Notes under the pieces: generated by a model
Told to the model about the DNA's origin: nothing
What the model saw: only the letters and a program-made list of their open reading frames with translations
The model's database searches: none
In this document: one piece after another, positions 18,331 through 27,497 of the stretch
How the letters are laid out: each line of letters opens with the position of its first letter
How positions within the stretch are numbered: the stretch's first letter is position 1
From: Candidatus Nitrosopumilus sp.
GTDB taxonomy: Archaea > Thermoproteota > Nitrososphaeria > Nitrososphaerales > Nitrosopumilaceae
Direction: 5' to 3'
DNA: 32,846 bases
NCBI GenBank assembly: GCA_007571135.1
Contig: RKRY01000160.1
Location: 1-32,846 of the forward strand
Made by a program: the position numbers and the translations under genes

Positions 18331-19585
18331 CTATGCCTGCACCAATTAGTCTCCATCTATCTGAAATACGCCTGCTGATGGCAACGTTACCGCCTTCAAA
18401 GACACAGGCAGGTCGTCTAAGTTCTAGTTCAATAGTTTGGGATCTGACTTTGGAGACTTTGCCTAACACCGGGGCAGTACCAATATTGAGTCTTAATGAC
18501 TCCCCCGACTGAATTGGGTTAACTTTGATATCTTCAACAGTACCAACAGCAGAATCAAAAAGATTAACGTCAAGTTTGATTTGGGTAGAGTTGTCAGGCA
18601 GGGTACCAGGTCTTCCTATCACAGATCCAATAAACGAGTCACTTCGGGTCATGGCAGGATCAAGTTGTGTTCCTATTGCTACTAGGCCGCCGGGTTTAAC
18701 GGAGTCTACAATGCCGGCCGCAGTACCTAAAGAAGTGATTTGAGTTTGTAGTGGCTCATAGATTTTTTTCTTTTCATTAATAATTCCGGGTTTTATTTCA
18801 ATTTCATCATCGACGCTAAAGACTCCTTGAGCAAGACTCCCTCCAATTACCCCTCCTTTGATTTCTTTGAGTTTAGTGCCGGGTTTATTTACATCAAAAG
18901 AGCGGAGTACGTGCATCACAGTATCTTTTTTCTCATCACGCTCTGGTGTTTTTATTGTAGATTCTATGGCTCCAATTAATGCATCAATGTTGAGTCCTGA
19001 TTGTGCAGAGATAGGGACAACAGATGCCCTTGCAGCATGGGTACCTTTGATAAATTTCGAGATATCCTGATAGTTTGAAAGTGCTTCTTTATATGATAAG
19101 AGGTCCACTTTATTTTGCACAATTACAATTTGCCTAATTCCCAAAGTTTGCAGTGCTAGCAGATGCTCTTTGGTTTGAGGTTTTGGGACTTTTTCATTTG
19201 AAGCGACCAAGAGTAATGCGCCATCCATTAGAGCCGAACCGGAAAGCATGTTTGCCATCAGACTTTCGTGGCCAGGACTGTCAACAAAACTGACAACCCT
19301 TGAAAGTGTACTCTCTTCTCCACAATTATTACATTTTGGCGTGGTTGAATAGCATGGTGGCTCTTCACATTTTTCACATTTGTAAAATGCCGCATCAGAA
19401 TATCCCACGCGAATTGTAATGCCACGCTTTAATTCTTGACTGTGCACACTTGTCCACGAACCTGTTAACGCTTGGATTAAGGTGGTCTTTCCGTGATCAA
19501 CATGACCGGCTGTACCAATATTTACACAGGGTTGGTAGCCGTACTTTTTTACATACCAATCAGGAAGGGTTTCTCTCCAATGCAT
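18323..19585 (-). CDS. Translation initiation factor aIF2 gamma subunit
   Basis: NIGTAGHVDHGKTTLIQALTG, CEKCEEPPCYSTTPKCNNCG, VDSPGHESLMANMLSG, QNKVDLL. Confidence 0.97.
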   Translation of the reverse strand: MHWRETLPDWYVKKYGYQPCVNIGTAGHVDHGKTTLIQALTGSWTSVHSQELKRGITIRVGYSDAAFYKCEKCEEPPCYSTTPKCNNCGEESTLSRVVSFVDSPGHESLMANMLSGSALMDGALLLVASNEKVPKPQTKEHLLALQTLGIRQIVIVQNKVDLLSYKEALSNYQDISKFIKGTHAARASVVPISAQSGLNIDALIGAIESTIKTPERDEKKDTVMHVLRSFDVNKPGTKLKEIKGGVIGGSLAQGVFSVDDEIEIKPGIINEKKKIYEPLQTQITSLGTAAGIVDSVKPGGLVAIGTQLDPAMTRSDSFIGSVIGRPGTLPDNSTQIKLDVNLFDSAVGTVEDIKVNPIQSGESLRLNIGTAPVLGKVSKVRSQTIELELRRPACVFEGGNVAISRRISDRWRLIGAGIVG

Positions 19586-19616
19586 GAGTCAAAATGTAGG
19601 ATCGTTATATGTTAAG

Positions 19617-20024
19617 TTATTCTTTTTTCTCTTCAGAGTTTTCTTTTGCTTCTTTAGCAGGAGCCTTCTCCTCTTCTACGGGCAGTTCGCCGTCAAACTT
19701 GCAGTTTACCTGATAGATTTCCTCAGAAATAGTATTGCCTCTCATGAGCTTTCTGACTCTTTTACCGGCTTCTGTATCTTGCAATCCAACACCTTTGGAC
19801 AGCAGAATGTATTTTCTTGCTGAACCATGAATATCGTTTCTCATTGGAACACCGGATTTGTCACTGCCGCCTGTGAGTTTTAATTTTCCACTTAGTCCAA
19901 CAATTGATGCGTCTGCCTCTTTTCCTAATTCCAATCCCAAGAGTGGGTTTGCATCATTATCTTTGAGTTCCTTTGTGATGGATTTTCCTTTAACGTCTGA
20001 TATTGTTAACTTGAGGTTTGCCAA
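19617..20024 (-). CDS. rps6e: Ribosomal protein eS6
   Basis: MANLKLTISDVKGKSITKELKDNDANPLLGLELGKEADASIVGLSGKLKLTGGSDKSGVPMRNDIHG; upstream of aIF2-gamma. Confidence 0.95.
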   Translation of the reverse strand: MANLKLTISDVKGKSITKELKDNDANPLLGLELGKEADASIVGLSGKLKLTGGSDKSGVPMRNDIHGSARKYILLSKGVGLQDTEAGKRVRKLMRGNTISEEIYQVNCKFDGELPVEEEKAPAKEAKENSEEKKE

Positions 20025-20186
20025 GTATTCCCAAAAAAAGTTGGACGACTAATTAACCTTTGGACATTACTAGTCTGTTACACGGCACTGCCTAGATTAG
20101 GACAATCCTAGTCAAAGGTGACTTTGAAAAACAAGTTGGGATGCAGGCCAGACATTATTTTTAAAGCTGAATTCATTATGTTAGGC

Positions 20187-20309
20187 ATGGCAGAATGCAT
20201 CAAATGTCCAAGATGTGATAAAAAGATGATAAGCATGCAGGCATGTCACATGTTATGCCCGAATTGTGGTGCCCATTTAGATTGTTCGGACAAGGGTAAT
20301 TTCTGGTGA
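20187..20309 (+). CDS. Small zinc-ribbon protein (about 40 aa)
   Basis: MAECIKCPRCDKKMISMQACHMLCPNCGAHLDCSDKGNFW; two CxxC pairs; TATA-like TTTTTAAA centred about 25 nt before the ATG at 20187. Confidence 0.8.
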   Translation: MAECIKCPRCDKKMISMQACHMLCPNCGAHLDCSDKGNFW

Positions 20310-20483
20310 TCATAGTCCCGGTCTGTCAGGAACGTAATCAGATGCCATGTTCAGTGCCTGATCCTTCATTATTTCCAAATAAGATTCATAATCTGCTTCA
20401 AAGTTGCAATGAGGACATTGTACTTTTGTAGCCGCATCATCTAAAACAGCAACTTTTTCACATTCAGGACATCGGGCATCCAT
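20310..20483 (-). CDS. Small zinc-ribbon protein (57 aa)
   Basis: MDARCPECEKVAVLDDAATKVQCPHCNFEADYESYLEIMKDQALNMASDYVPDRPGL; TATA-like TTAAATAT about 25 nt upstream of the ATG at 20483. Confidence 0.8.
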   Translation of the reverse strand: MDARCPECEKVAVLDDAATKVQCPHCNFEADYESYLEIMKDQALNMASDYVPDRPGL

Positions 20484-20539
20484 ATGATTATTCTTCAATC
20501 AAGATATTTAATCATAATTAATGGAAAATAACTAGCTCC

Positions 20540-20683
20540 CTACAGCCTCTCATGTGCCACAAGTTCGACATTCTTTGGAAACATATTCTTGTATGTACGA
20601 CTGATGAGATAACAAGTAGCAAAAAACATCAAAGGGATTCTTACTTGACGGGTCATTTTACATAAAGCTAATTTTTGCATCAT
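20540..20683 (-). CDS. Candidate small protein (47 aa), not in the supplied ORF track
   Basis: MMQKLALCKMTRQVRIPLMFFATCYLISRTYKNMFPKNVELVAHERL*; open frame in an otherwise empty gap; AT-rich TATA-like element near 20712-20721. Confidence 0.35.
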   Translation of the reverse strand: MMQKLALCKMTRQVRIPLMFFATCYLISRTYKNMFPKNVELVAHERL

Positions 20684-20745
20684 AAATCCCTTGAAACTTT
20701 CAGATCCATTACTAAAAATAGTAAGGTTCCTACCAAATTCAGTAT

Positions 20746-20819
20746 GCGGAATTAGTTTAGTCTGGTATGACGTCAGCTTCCCAAGCTGAAGGCCGCGGGT
20801 TCAAATCCCGCATTCCGCA
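20746..20819 (+). tRNA. tRNA-Gly (anticodon CCC)
   Basis: Acceptor GCGGAAT/ATTCCGC plus discriminator A, anticodon stem TCAGC-TTCCCAA-GCTGA, T arm GCGGGTTCAAATCCCGC; no intron, CCA not encoded. Confidence 0.95.
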
Positions 20820-21785
20820 TCACAGTTCACGTATGGCTTGCTCAATAACTCCACGGTCAGGAGCTTTTGGGAAATATTTCAGGTAGTTTTTCAAATCATT
20901 TTTTGCATCAGAACTTTTTTTCAGCTTATCAAGAACATAGGCGCGGTTTTTGTAGATCTTGGCAGATCTTTTTGAGTCTATTTCAATTGCTTTGGCATAG
21001 TAATCTGCTGCTTTTTTGAATTGATTTGTTTTTAGATGAAAATTTCCCAGACCGTTAAACGATAGATACGATCTGTGATTGATTTTAAGGCATTTCTCAT
21101 AATATCTGATGCACTCAGCGGAATTTTGTCCGTTTAGCAACGCCCCTAGCTGGTAGTAGGCATTGGGGTTTTTACTGTCTAATTCTATTGCTTTTTTTAA
21201 GGAAGATAAGGCTTCTTCTTCATGATTCCTTAAAATCATAAATCTTTCTGAGACAAAACAGTGTCGGTTTGATTGAACGCTATTTTCGTTTTCAAATGAT
21301 ATAGAAGACATGATGTCGTCTGGTGCCAATACTATCATCATTCTTCCCTCTTCAGACCACTCTTTGTCAAATACGTCTTGAGGTATTGCTCCTTGCTGCC
21401 GCTCTCCATCAGCTGTACCTTGTTGAACATAATGGAAGATTGTTTTTTCTTCTTCGTTAAATCCAGCAATTACAGATGCATGCTGGGTAATTTCCGGAAT
21501 GCCTGGAAGAATCACTATTGGAGGAATTCCAGCATCAATTACTTTTTTTAGTTCTTTTAGGGAGGAACGTAAAATTTTACAGCTCAAGCCGTGCCTTTCA
21601 GCAGATTCAATTCCTTCTATCAACACACTCCCATTAAACCCGGAATATTGTTTTGAAGTCTCAATTGCCTCAGCCATTGGAAGATCAATGTTCCAATACT
21701 TTGAAACCACATTAATTGGCAGGGGGAGGCAGATGTTTTCCTCCTGGACTAGAGGCAACAATAGTTCGTGATTCTCGTCATCCAT
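20820..21785 (-). CDS. Peptidase C39-like / TPR fusion protein
   Basis: N-terminal LVQEENICLPLPINVVSKYW (Gln...Cys) and HASVIAGFN (His); C-terminal TPRs (NPNAYYQLGALLNGQNSAECIRYYEKCLKINHRSYLSFNGLGNFHLKTNQFKKAADYYAKAIEID). Confidence 0.75.
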   Translation of the reverse strand: MDDENHELLLPLVQEENICLPLPINVVSKYWNIDLPMAEAIETSKQYSGFNGSVLIEGIESAERHGLSCKILRSSLKELKKVIDAGIPPIVILPGIPEITQHASVIAGFNEEEKTIFHYVQQGTADGERQQGAIPQDVFDKEWSEEGRMMIVLAPDDIMSSISFENENSVQSNRHCFVSERFMILRNHEEEALSSLKKAIELDSKNPNAYYQLGALLNGQNSAECIRYYEKCLKINHRSYLSFNGLGNFHLKTNQFKKAADYYAKAIEIDSKRSAKIYKNRAYVLDKLKKSSDAKNDLKNYLKYFPKAPDRGVIEQAIREL

Positions 21786-21818
21786 AGACTTGTTTCTAAT
21801 AACAGTAATTAAAATGAA

Positions 21819-22361
21819 TCATAGAGAGCAGAATTTTTGAATCAGTTTCCTGCCATCACTGCTCATTTCAGGATGGAACTGAGTGCCAAAAACCAAGCCA
21901 TTTTGGTGTTGAATTATTTCATATTGACAGTTATTTGATTTGCCTAGAGGAGTTAGTGAATCTGGCAGTGTTGATATTTCAAAGCTATGACTTTCAAAAA
22001 CGTCAATTGTGTCATCTGAGATAGGGTTTTCTTTAATAACAGATACAGTCTCGCTGCCATTTTGGAGTGAAGCAGATCTCTTTATCGTTCCGCCCAAAGT
22101 AAGTGCAAGGATCTCTGCTCCATAACAGATGCCCAATAATTTTGAATTATTATCTAATGCATGTCGAATAATTCTTGAGTTTATTTTGTTGGTTTTTTTT
22201 TCATTCTTTTGCCTTCCAGATAAAATAAATGAGTCATATTTTGGGAGGGAACCAAGATTGGCAGTGCCTGGAGACATCTGGTCAAAAGAGATTTGTTTTT
22301 GTTCTAAAAAATTTGTTAAATTTTTAGTAAAGACAGAGCCGTTGTCTACAACAAGAAGCAA
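21819..22361 (-). CDS. guaAA: GMP synthase glutamine amidotransferase subunit A
   Basis: MLLVVDNGSVFTKNLTNFLEQ, GICYGAEILALTLGG (nucleophile Cys), VFGTQFHPEMSSDGRKLIQKF. Confidence 0.85.
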   Translation of the reverse strand: MLLVVDNGSVFTKNLTNFLEQKQISFDQMSPGTANLGSLPKYDSFILSGRQKNEKKTNKINSRIIRHALDNNSKLLGICYGAEILALTLGGTIKRSASLQNGSETVSVIKENPISDDTIDVFESHSFEISTLPDSLTPLGKSNNCQYEIIQHQNGLVFGTQFHPEMSSDGRKLIQKFCSL

Positions 22362-25223
22362 TTAGCTTCCGACCTCTATGGAAACGTAATGCATCTCGGC
22401 AATCCCGTCTTTAACATATACGGTTCCAATGTTGAGATTGTTTCCGTCTTGCCACATGAAGACTCTGTCACTTCGTGGTTTTACAAAGCCATCAATGAAT
22501 GCAGACAGAAATACCTCTGTGTCCTCACGTTCATTTTCAGTAAAGAAGAACATGTGTCCTTCATTAAATGAGACCGGAACTTGGATCGATGTAGGTTCGA
22601 CTACAGAGACATCGTTTTCTCCAAATACCGATTTTATAATGTCGATTCTATCATCACGGACTAGTTCAACATAGTCGTTATTTGGTGTGGTGGCAGTTGG
22701 TGCTACTCCCGAGACCTTCTTGAGATAGGCCTCAAACGCTTCTTCCTGGGTATCTCCAAGCCCAACAAAATACTCCCCATTAAATGCGGCTCCCACTGCT
22801 GCAATAGTACCCAGCTGGGCAACTACGCCTCCTGCACCGGCAGTATAAACCGGGATAAAGTAAATGTCGTGATCGCCGACACGATACAAGATATTATCTC
22901 CGATTCTTGGATTTCTCAATAATGTTTTCAATTGAGCAAATTCAGGATCCCTGTCTAATGCTTCCCTAACAGCTGTAGGGCCGATTAATTTTGTAGTAGA
23001 ATTCAGGGGAACTTCGTAAAATTGAATATTGCCAAGATTTGTTAGATCATTTTCTACAACCATATATCCTGCAAGGTTTCTTCCTTGTGAACCTCTTAAT
23101 TCAAGAGACAGCAATCCGAGGAATTCTGTCTGATCAAAACCTGGAGGTTTTGCCTCTACGTAATATGTATCCAGGCCATGTGGAATCTCATAGAATTCAT
23201 TTGCCTGAATAAAGGTATCTACACTGGTAACATGGTAGATATTGTACATTTCAGTTTTCCAATTAAACAGTTCAACCGGATACCTAATCTGCTCCTCTAA
23301 CCATACAGGCATTGGTTGGAATTGTTCTGAATATTGACTAGAGAACATTTCAGTAAAGAAATCATCACCAGTTTTGAGCAGCTGGATATCGCCGTTATAA
23401 GAGTCAATTAATGCATAGCCGACTAGTCGTAAGTATGGGTTTCCTACGGACCAGGGAACGTCACTTGTGTCAAATCCAATGATTAATGGAACCAACCAGT
23501 ATGAATTTGTTCCATCAGTGACAGGAAGAGAATCCAATTCATGCCCAAATAGATCATACAGAAAATAGGGATAAAGAATTTCCATTCTGTCGTTGACGTC
23601 TTTGTATCTCATAATGTGAACTGATTCAGATGGGAAAGATAGCAAAAAGTTTGGCTCAAAGATCCAACTAAGAGGGGGGGATACGTCTAAGCCGCCAAGA
23701 CCTGAATATGATACTCCGCCAAGTTCTGCACTTTCAGAACCTCTTGAATTTGGATATCCAGACCATGTCTCTTCAAACAAGCCTCCTTCACCATAGTAAA
23801 TTTCACGTTGCTTGAAAAATTGAGAACTGTCTACAATTTGGCCATCGGTTGCTTCAAGTGTCAGGAAACCGTCAGGCACGTGAGTATAAACAAGATGCTC
23901 GTTATACCACCTATTTTCTAGGCTTACTGATGTTGGCAGAATTGGTTTCATAGACGCTGTCCAATACAGTGTATTGTTAAATCGCAGGATGTCGTTGTCT
24001 TCAAAGTCAACATATGGAATTAAGCCAATTTCAGGCTTGAGCTTTGCAAATGCGGCCTCCCAATCCCATACACGTATTACATCTAAGACATCGTTATTTT
24101 GTTTGACATAATTATTGATATTGTTAGGGGACACTGAAGTTAGTTGGACATCATGAACATTTTCTTGAATGTCGTTTAACTCACCAAGATACCGATTCAC
24201 GCCTATCTGTTGGGCTGTGTAGGGACCCAAGAACTCGATTTTCTTTGCGTCAGCAATACTGTTGTTTACTGAGACAATTACCCCTACAATGATGGCAATG
24301 GCAATAATGGTTAAGAAACGAATGTAGACATCTCTTTTGAACATGTGTGTTAATACGCGTGCCCTAATTCTATCAATTATCGAGAATGCAATTAATGCAA
24401 AGCCGATGACAAGAGTTCCTCCAATTAGGTATCTAGTGTTATAATCAATCTGATCTGTAAAGAATAGATTAAACCCGGCCCATAATACTCCAATTCCAAT
24501 AATTCCCTCAATTGCTGAGACGTAATTCAAGTAACGGGGTTTTCCTTCATTAGAATCCTTTAAGAAGGAAGTAATGACATCGATGATTCTATGAATTCCA
24601 ACATACAAAACTAATCGCAATCCAACAGCCGCAATAATTGGCGGAAGTAAGACTATCAGAGCTGGAATCATAGGAACTACATTCTCAGATGCATAGCTTG
24701 GATCGGTATCCGGAGTTACAAATGGCAGTGTGAATAATCTTGGAACATTTTCAATTCCAAGAGTATTTCCATCAATGAATGACATTGCGGCAAATCCAAA
24801 CATGATATTTGCAAAGAATGCGCCAAACAGCAGAATTTTGGTAAATTGCCAAACCACAAACTGTGCTGCCGAAAGTTTGTAATCGCCAAAGCTTGGAATA
24901 TTACTAGAGATGTTTTGCTGACTGCTTCTTGACAGGAATCCTATTGCAGTGTTAATGGCATACCAGAAGATAGAGGATCGTCCTACAACATTGACACGGA
25001 CTAGAGCGACAGCAGAAAGTATGATGGTAGAGACAAGAGTGTAATAGAGTGGTTTGGTAAATTGATCGCCAAATTCGGTGAAATTCATTGATAGGATGAC
25101 TGCCTGATTCCCTACAATAGCAAAGATTACTATTCCAATAACAGCCACAACGCCCAGACGGATGTACTTTCCGGTATCAGGGGGCGGAGCTTGCTTGTCA
25201 GTAGAGGCGCTATACAAAACCAA
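22362..25223 (-). CDS. UPF0182-family large membrane protein
   Basis: 953 aa; multiple N-terminal TM segments and a large extracellular-type region (YLGELNDIQENVHDVQL, FYEVPLNSTTKLIGPTAVREALDRDPEFAQLKTLLRNPRIGDNILYRVGDHDIYFIPVYTA). Confidence 0.85.
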   Translation of the reverse strand: MVLYSASTDKQAPPPDTGKYIRLGVVAVIGIVIFAIVGNQAVILSMNFTEFGDQFTKPLYYTLVSTIILSAVALVRVNVVGRSSIFWYAINTAIGFLSRSSQQNISSNIPSFGDYKLSAAQFVVWQFTKILLFGAFFANIMFGFAAMSFIDGNTLGIENVPRLFTLPFVTPDTDPSYASENVVPMIPALIVLLPPIIAAVGLRLVLYVGIHRIIDVITSFLKDSNEGKPRYLNYVSAIEGIIGIGVLWAGFNLFFTDQIDYNTRYLIGGTLVIGFALIAFSIIDRIRARVLTHMFKRDVYIRFLTIIAIAIIVGVIVSVNNSIADAKKIEFLGPYTAQQIGVNRYLGELNDIQENVHDVQLTSVSPNNINNYVKQNNDVLDVIRVWDWEAAFAKLKPEIGLIPYVDFEDNDILRFNNTLYWTASMKPILPTSVSLENRWYNEHLVYTHVPDGFLTLEATDGQIVDSSQFFKQREIYYGEGGLFEETWSGYPNSRGSESAELGGVSYSGLGGLDVSPPLSWIFEPNFLLSFPSESVHIMRYKDVNDRMEILYPYFLYDLFGHELDSLPVTDGTNSYWLVPLIIGFDTSDVPWSVGNPYLRLVGYALIDSYNGDIQLLKTGDDFFTEMFSSQYSEQFQPMPVWLEEQIRYPVELFNWKTEMYNIYHVTSVDTFIQANEFYEIPHGLDTYYVEAKPPGFDQTEFLGLLSLELRGSQGRNLAGYMVVENDLTNLGNIQFYEVPLNSTTKLIGPTAVREALDRDPEFAQLKTLLRNPRIGDNILYRVGDHDIYFIPVYTAGAGGVVAQLGTIAAVGAAFNGEYFVGLGDTQEEAFEAYLKKVSGVAPTATTPNNDYVELVRDDRIDIIKSVFGENDVSVVEPTSIQVPVSFNEGHMFFFTENEREDTEVFLSAFIDGFVKPRSDRVFMWQDGNNLNIGTVYVKDGIAEMHYVSIEVGS

Positions 25224-25264
25224 ATTTTGTTGTGGATTGGTAAATTAATGTCTTACCAGCAAAA

Positions 25265-26386
25265 TCAAGCAATAGTTGCTAGTTTCTTGCATATCATGTA
25301 TGCTGCCGCATAGGTAGGGATTGTTGCTTTTTCATTATCATATGGACCAAATTTTTTGTTCTTTAGTCTAAATTCGACAGGACAGTTTGCCAAAATTTCA
25401 GCCTTGTCATCACTAAGAAGAGACGATTCTACGTAAGGATCAAATTTAGCTAGATCGCCACATTGAACTTTTGAAAGGCCACTTTTGCTATTAATTGAAT
25501 CAGGCAATCTAAAGATTCTATGTATATCCACCGTGACATTTGGATCAATTCTGACACCGATATCTTCAGCTGCATCGTCTAATATTTTTTGAAAGGATGA
25601 ATACTCCTTAGCACGCATCCCATTAGGCATTTTGGAACGTTTGGATTTTGAGCCAAAGACATACTTGGCGAATCTTCCCCTCCATCCTTTCTCATCAAGA
25701 CCTGGAAGAGATGTTTTGTCATTTTTGGATGTTCGAATTCCAAAAGTTTCAGGAACAACCCCCTTAAACATGATATAGCCAGTCAGATCTGATCTCTCTC
25801 TTGGACCAAGCTTTTGCAATGCCAGGTCATATGCGTAGACATGAAATCCTTCATTCCCAGAAAAATAAACGTGGATGTTTTCTTTTGAAACCCCGATATC
25901 GTTTATTAAAATATCAAGTAGTTTTCCTACCTCCTTTTTTGATGCATCCATGCAATGCTTGCAAGGCAGGGATTTTTTTTCTAATTTGTTGGAATTGCAT
26001 GCAGTGCATCGAGAAAGATTTCTTGAGATGTTTTTGCAATCAGCGCAGATTGCAGCTGTATGGCTATCCCGACAAGGCAAGTTAAGATCCTTGGCATCGA
26101 TATCGAAGATCAAGTCTGCTTCCTTCCAGTCTTTCTCATTTACAGGCAAGTTTGGAAAGGTGTAGTATCCGTTTGAGCAGTACAAGTCAGATGGAACATT
26201 GTTCATTAACATTAGACGTAATTCCTCATTATTTTTAATTGCAAGATGGCGAATCATTCCAGAATTGAATTTCTGATATCCAAATTCACGTTCATGTGTC
26301 CTTTCAGGTACCTTGATTTTGTCAAAGTGATCAAAATAATATTTCTTAAAAGAATTTTCTAGAAACCGTATGTCAGATTCTTGCAT
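25265..26386 (-). CDS. priS: DNA primase small (catalytic) subunit
   Basis: REFGYQKFNSGMIRHLAI, KEADLIFDIDAKDL (catalytic Asp pair), VYFSGNEGFHVYAYD; overlaps priL by one nt. Confidence 0.95.
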   Translation of the reverse strand: MQESDIRFLENSFKKYYFDHFDKIKVPERTHEREFGYQKFNSGMIRHLAIKNNEELRLMLMNNVPSDLYCSNGYYTFPNLPVNEKDWKEADLIFDIDAKDLNLPCRDSHTAAICADCKNISRNLSRCTACNSNKLEKKSLPCKHCMDASKKEVGKLLDILINDIGVSKENIHVYFSGNEGFHVYAYDLALQKLGPRERSDLTGYIMFKGVVPETFGIRTSKNDKTSLPGLDEKGWRGRFAKYVFGSKSKRSKMPNGMRAKEYSSFQKILDDAAEDIGVRIDPNVTVDIHRIFRLPDSINSKSGLSKVQCGDLAKFDPYVESSLLSDDKAEILANCPVEFRLKNKKFGPYDNEKATIPTYAAAYMICKKLATIA

Positions 26387-27414
26387 TATGCTTTCTTCCT
26401 TCCAAATTGCATTGGACTAATAATGTTGGCACAGTCCGATGTTGCAAAACACAGATTTTGAGATTGCAGCTTCTGACATGAGGGACAAGAGTATTGTGTC
26501 GTATTTCCTGAATTTCCTGCCAAATTATTTAATTGGTAAAGGGTGACACGTTCATTATAATCAGGCGCATTTTTGAACAAGGGCGCAACTTGCTGGACAG
26601 ACTGTCCCTTAGATAGCAAAAATGTTGCAAGCATAAACCTACCAGCATGGGTAAGATTCTCGCCTTTTTCAAGAACTTCGATAGCGTGTTTAATGCAGGG
26701 AGGATACTCTCCTGTAGAAACAAAAACAGGAGTGTATTTTTTTCCAAGGGAGATCAAGTTATCCACTTTGGCCTCAAATCCCGGAATCATTTCAGGAACT
26801 CGGATTTTGTTTATTTTTGTAGTAATGTAAACGTCTATTTTTTTTCTAAGCAGCCTAATAATTTTTTTAGAATTCAGAAAAACCTTGCCATTTTCCACGT
26901 GATGATTGATTAATTTCCATTCTTTCTCGTTGAAACTTGCCGATTCGGTAAGATAATCGGTTACGGAAATTGTAAAAAAATCTTCATTGGGTTTGTCTAT
27001 TTCAATTCCCGATAACTCAAAAATAATCTTTTTTATTAGATCAATTTCAGATTGTTTTTGGGCCTTTCTTAGATCAGTCTTCAGGTGTGACTCAGCTCTT
27101 TTGGCTTCTGCTAGGGCAAATCGTCTGACCAAAGTAGGCATCCGTGAAAGTTTAATCAGTGCAATTGCAATAACAAATGAAAAAACTTCAAATTCTAACG
27201 AATACGACTTTGTAGTCATTCCGTCTTCAAGTTCAGAATGATAATTTGTGTTATCTGTAGATGCCTCAATCCTATGGAGCGCCTTGTCTACAGAGGGTCT
27301 TAGGTCTGGATCACTTCCAAACTGCTCTAATGTAAAACCCTTATCCTTAAGATATGCTCCTGCATCAGCTAGGAATGGGTATTTTGCAAATTCGTCAGTA
27401 CCTAATGTAAGCAT
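26386..27414 (-). CDS. priL: DNA primase large subunit (Fe-S)
   Basis: Adjacent to priS; C-terminal PPCIKHAIEVLEKGENLTHAGRFMLATFLLSKG...YSCPSCQKLQSQNLCF with Fe-S cysteines. Confidence 0.95.
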   Translation of the reverse strand: MLTLGTDEFAKYPFLADAGAYLKDKGFTLEQFGSDPDLRPSVDKALHRIEASTDNTNYHSELEDGMTTKSYSLEFEVFSFVIAIALIKLSRMPTLVRRFALAEAKRAESHLKTDLRKAQKQSEIDLIKKIIFELSGIEIDKPNEDFFTISVTDYLTESASFNEKEWKLINHHVENGKVFLNSKKIIRLLRKKIDVYITTKINKIRVPEMIPGFEAKVDNLISLGKKYTPVFVSTGEYPPCIKHAIEVLEKGENLTHAGRFMLATFLLSKGQSVQQVAPLFKNAPDYNERVTLYQLNNLAGNSGNTTQYSCPSCQKLQSQNLCFATSDCANIISPMQFGRKKA

Positions 27415-27497
27415 ACTAGTAAATTACCCAGTTTACATAAAAATCTGATTTTATAACGACAACGGTGGTTTAAATTATGTTTTAGGAGATTCAGAGT

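Noticed and set aside
20600-20612. CTGATGAG as a C/D-box sRNA box C
   Set aside because: No convincing D, C' or D' boxes at proper spacing, and the region is spanned by a candidate small ORF.
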